Part shown: positions 63,067-64,000 of the stretch, piece by piece
How positions within the stretch are numbered: the first letter of the stretch is position 1
Layout: every line of letters starts with the position of its first letter
Source: Turbatrix aceti
Taxonomy: Eukaryota > Nematoda > Chromadorea > Rhabditida > Panagrolaimidae
Length of the DNA stretch: 64,000 nt
Assembly: GCA_963969345.1 (NCBI GenBank)
Contig: OZ017767.1
Coordinates: 3,624,739 to 3,688,738 of the forward strand
Reading direction: 5' to 3'
Position numbers and translations under genes: made by a program
Notes under the pieces: generated by a model
What the model was told of the DNA's origin: nothing
Database searches by the model: none
The model's input: only the letters and a program-made list of their open reading frames with translations

Positions 63067-64000
63067 TTTGGTTGTGGTTCTGTCTATTTCATGGCTCTTG
63101 CACGTTACTTCTTTTCTTTCTTTTGCGTCGAGGCTAATGATATTAGTTTTTCATTTTCGGAGATGCACGAGACCACTCGGCTCATTTGTCTGCTTTTTTC
63201 TTGGTTATTGGGTTTCTTGGAATGAGTCATCCGACTCCTCTGATTTTTGTACTCCACCCGGGTGCGAAGAACGGCATGTTTTATGCGTTTTTGGGTGCTT
63301 TGTCAGTTTTTTTTTCTGCCGGGGGCATTGCGGGCGTCGGTTTCGTTTTTTCCCACCGGAAGCAGGGGCGCCGCCGCCGGATGATGATGAACGACCACGA
63401 TCCCCCCTTAAACTGTTTTTGTCCCCGTTCAACGAACCGGACGTTGTGAAAAAACAATGACACAACCTTGGCTTGGAGCGGAGGGGCGCGAACATGTGGT
63501 TTCGTGGCTCCTCGCCTCATCACCGTCGTTTTTTGAGTGCTCGCTTCCCAATTCTGCTCTCAAAACGATCCCGCCATCCCAGCGCGCTGCAGGAGGTGCT
63601 TTAGAGGCGTTTTTTGCATCCGCGAAAGGAGTCCAACTTTTTGGAGGGAGTGCATCGAGCACTTCCGTTCTGTTTGACTTCCCCGGGCGCGCCGTCATCC
63701 ATCCATCTATTTTTTTTGACGCACGAATGCTAAAAAGTTGACAGGGCGTGATTTGTCGAGAATCAATGCTTCTGGACCCGTCTTGCGTTCACGTTCTTCG
63801 ACGCCGACGCGCAACTCCTGGGCGGTCCTAGAGCTCACATGGACGCGCTGTGGCGCAGGTACCGCGCCGTGCGCCATGGATTCAGCTACCACGGACGCCG
63901 GGGCTCAACCGACCTCCTCATGGCAGCCCAAGTCGATGATTTGGCCTGGACGCCCCCGGAAAAGCCTCTAGCGCCCAGGATGAGTCATCGGCCGCGCTCG
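63067..64000 (+). other. Possible sos-1 3' exons or intron; unresolved
   Basis: T-rich to about 63400, then G+C-rich. Open plus frames at 63370-63460 (APPPDDDERPRSPLKLFLSP) and after acceptor-like gcgcag near 63860 (short Pro/Arg-rich) could be tail exons of sos-1, but phases cannot be fixed. The expected family sequence around FFENLNP is not found, so it may lie past the window edge. Confidence 0.3.

Overview
The window reads as a piece of a nematode genome (Chromadorea likely; genus not determined). Three things point there. There is a chemoreceptor-type 7TM protein of the Srt kind. Many introns are only 44-60 bp long, with T-rich tails ending in cag. Several start codons sit 0-70 bases after a strong splice acceptor that has no upstream coding exon, which is the pattern of spliced-leader trans-splicing. 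Gene structures below were assembled by hand from GT..AG junctions and phase; where all phases close, confidence is high.

Layout. 1-8.7 kb is AT-rich: one minus-strand acidic, Pro-rich protein (two exons) with a ~489-bp tandem repeat in its intron, four decayed copies of an exon-like unit downstream, and a gene-poor stretch upstream. 8.7-10.8 kb: an orphan seven-exon surface glycoprotein. 11.5-15 kb (minus): UQCC2 (complex III assembly) followed by trxr-1, a thioredoxin reductase whose in-frame TGA encodes selenocysteine; they look like an operon. 15.5-16.7 kb (plus): a saposin-like protein and a 51-residue Tyr-rich amidated-peptide precursor, each with a TATA box. 18.2-21.3 kb: eat-6 (Na+/K+-ATPase alpha). 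21.6-26.9 kb (minus): vrk-1, a small Ser/Thr/Pro-rich protein, osm-6 (IFT52) and a coiled-coil protein, spaced 219-239 bp, with an RFX X-box before osm-6. 27.5-29.3 kb: cyclin T. 30.8-32.4 kb (minus): a TIS11/TTP zinc-finger protein with about 7 kb of gene-free sequence upstream. 39.4-40.3 kb (minus): an orphan secreted Cys-rich protein. 41.8-46.2 kb (minus): unc-120/SRF. 49.6-51.5 kb (minus): a BRCT protein, divergent from prmt-1 (51.9-53.1 kb). 53.9-55.1 kb: an unrecognised helical protein. 55.7-56.8 kb (minus): the Srt-like receptor. 59.3-63.1 kb: sos-1 (Ras GEF), with an unsettled 3' end.

Functionally this is mostly ordinary metazoan housekeeping and signalling: Ras activation, SRF transcription, P-TEFb, arginine methylation, mRNA decay, ciliary transport, ion pumping and redox. 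The lineage-specific material is the two orphan secreted proteins, the peptide precursor, the acidic protein with its repeats and the decayed exon family. I saw no CRISPR array, no intact transposon, no rRNA and no tRNA I could support.
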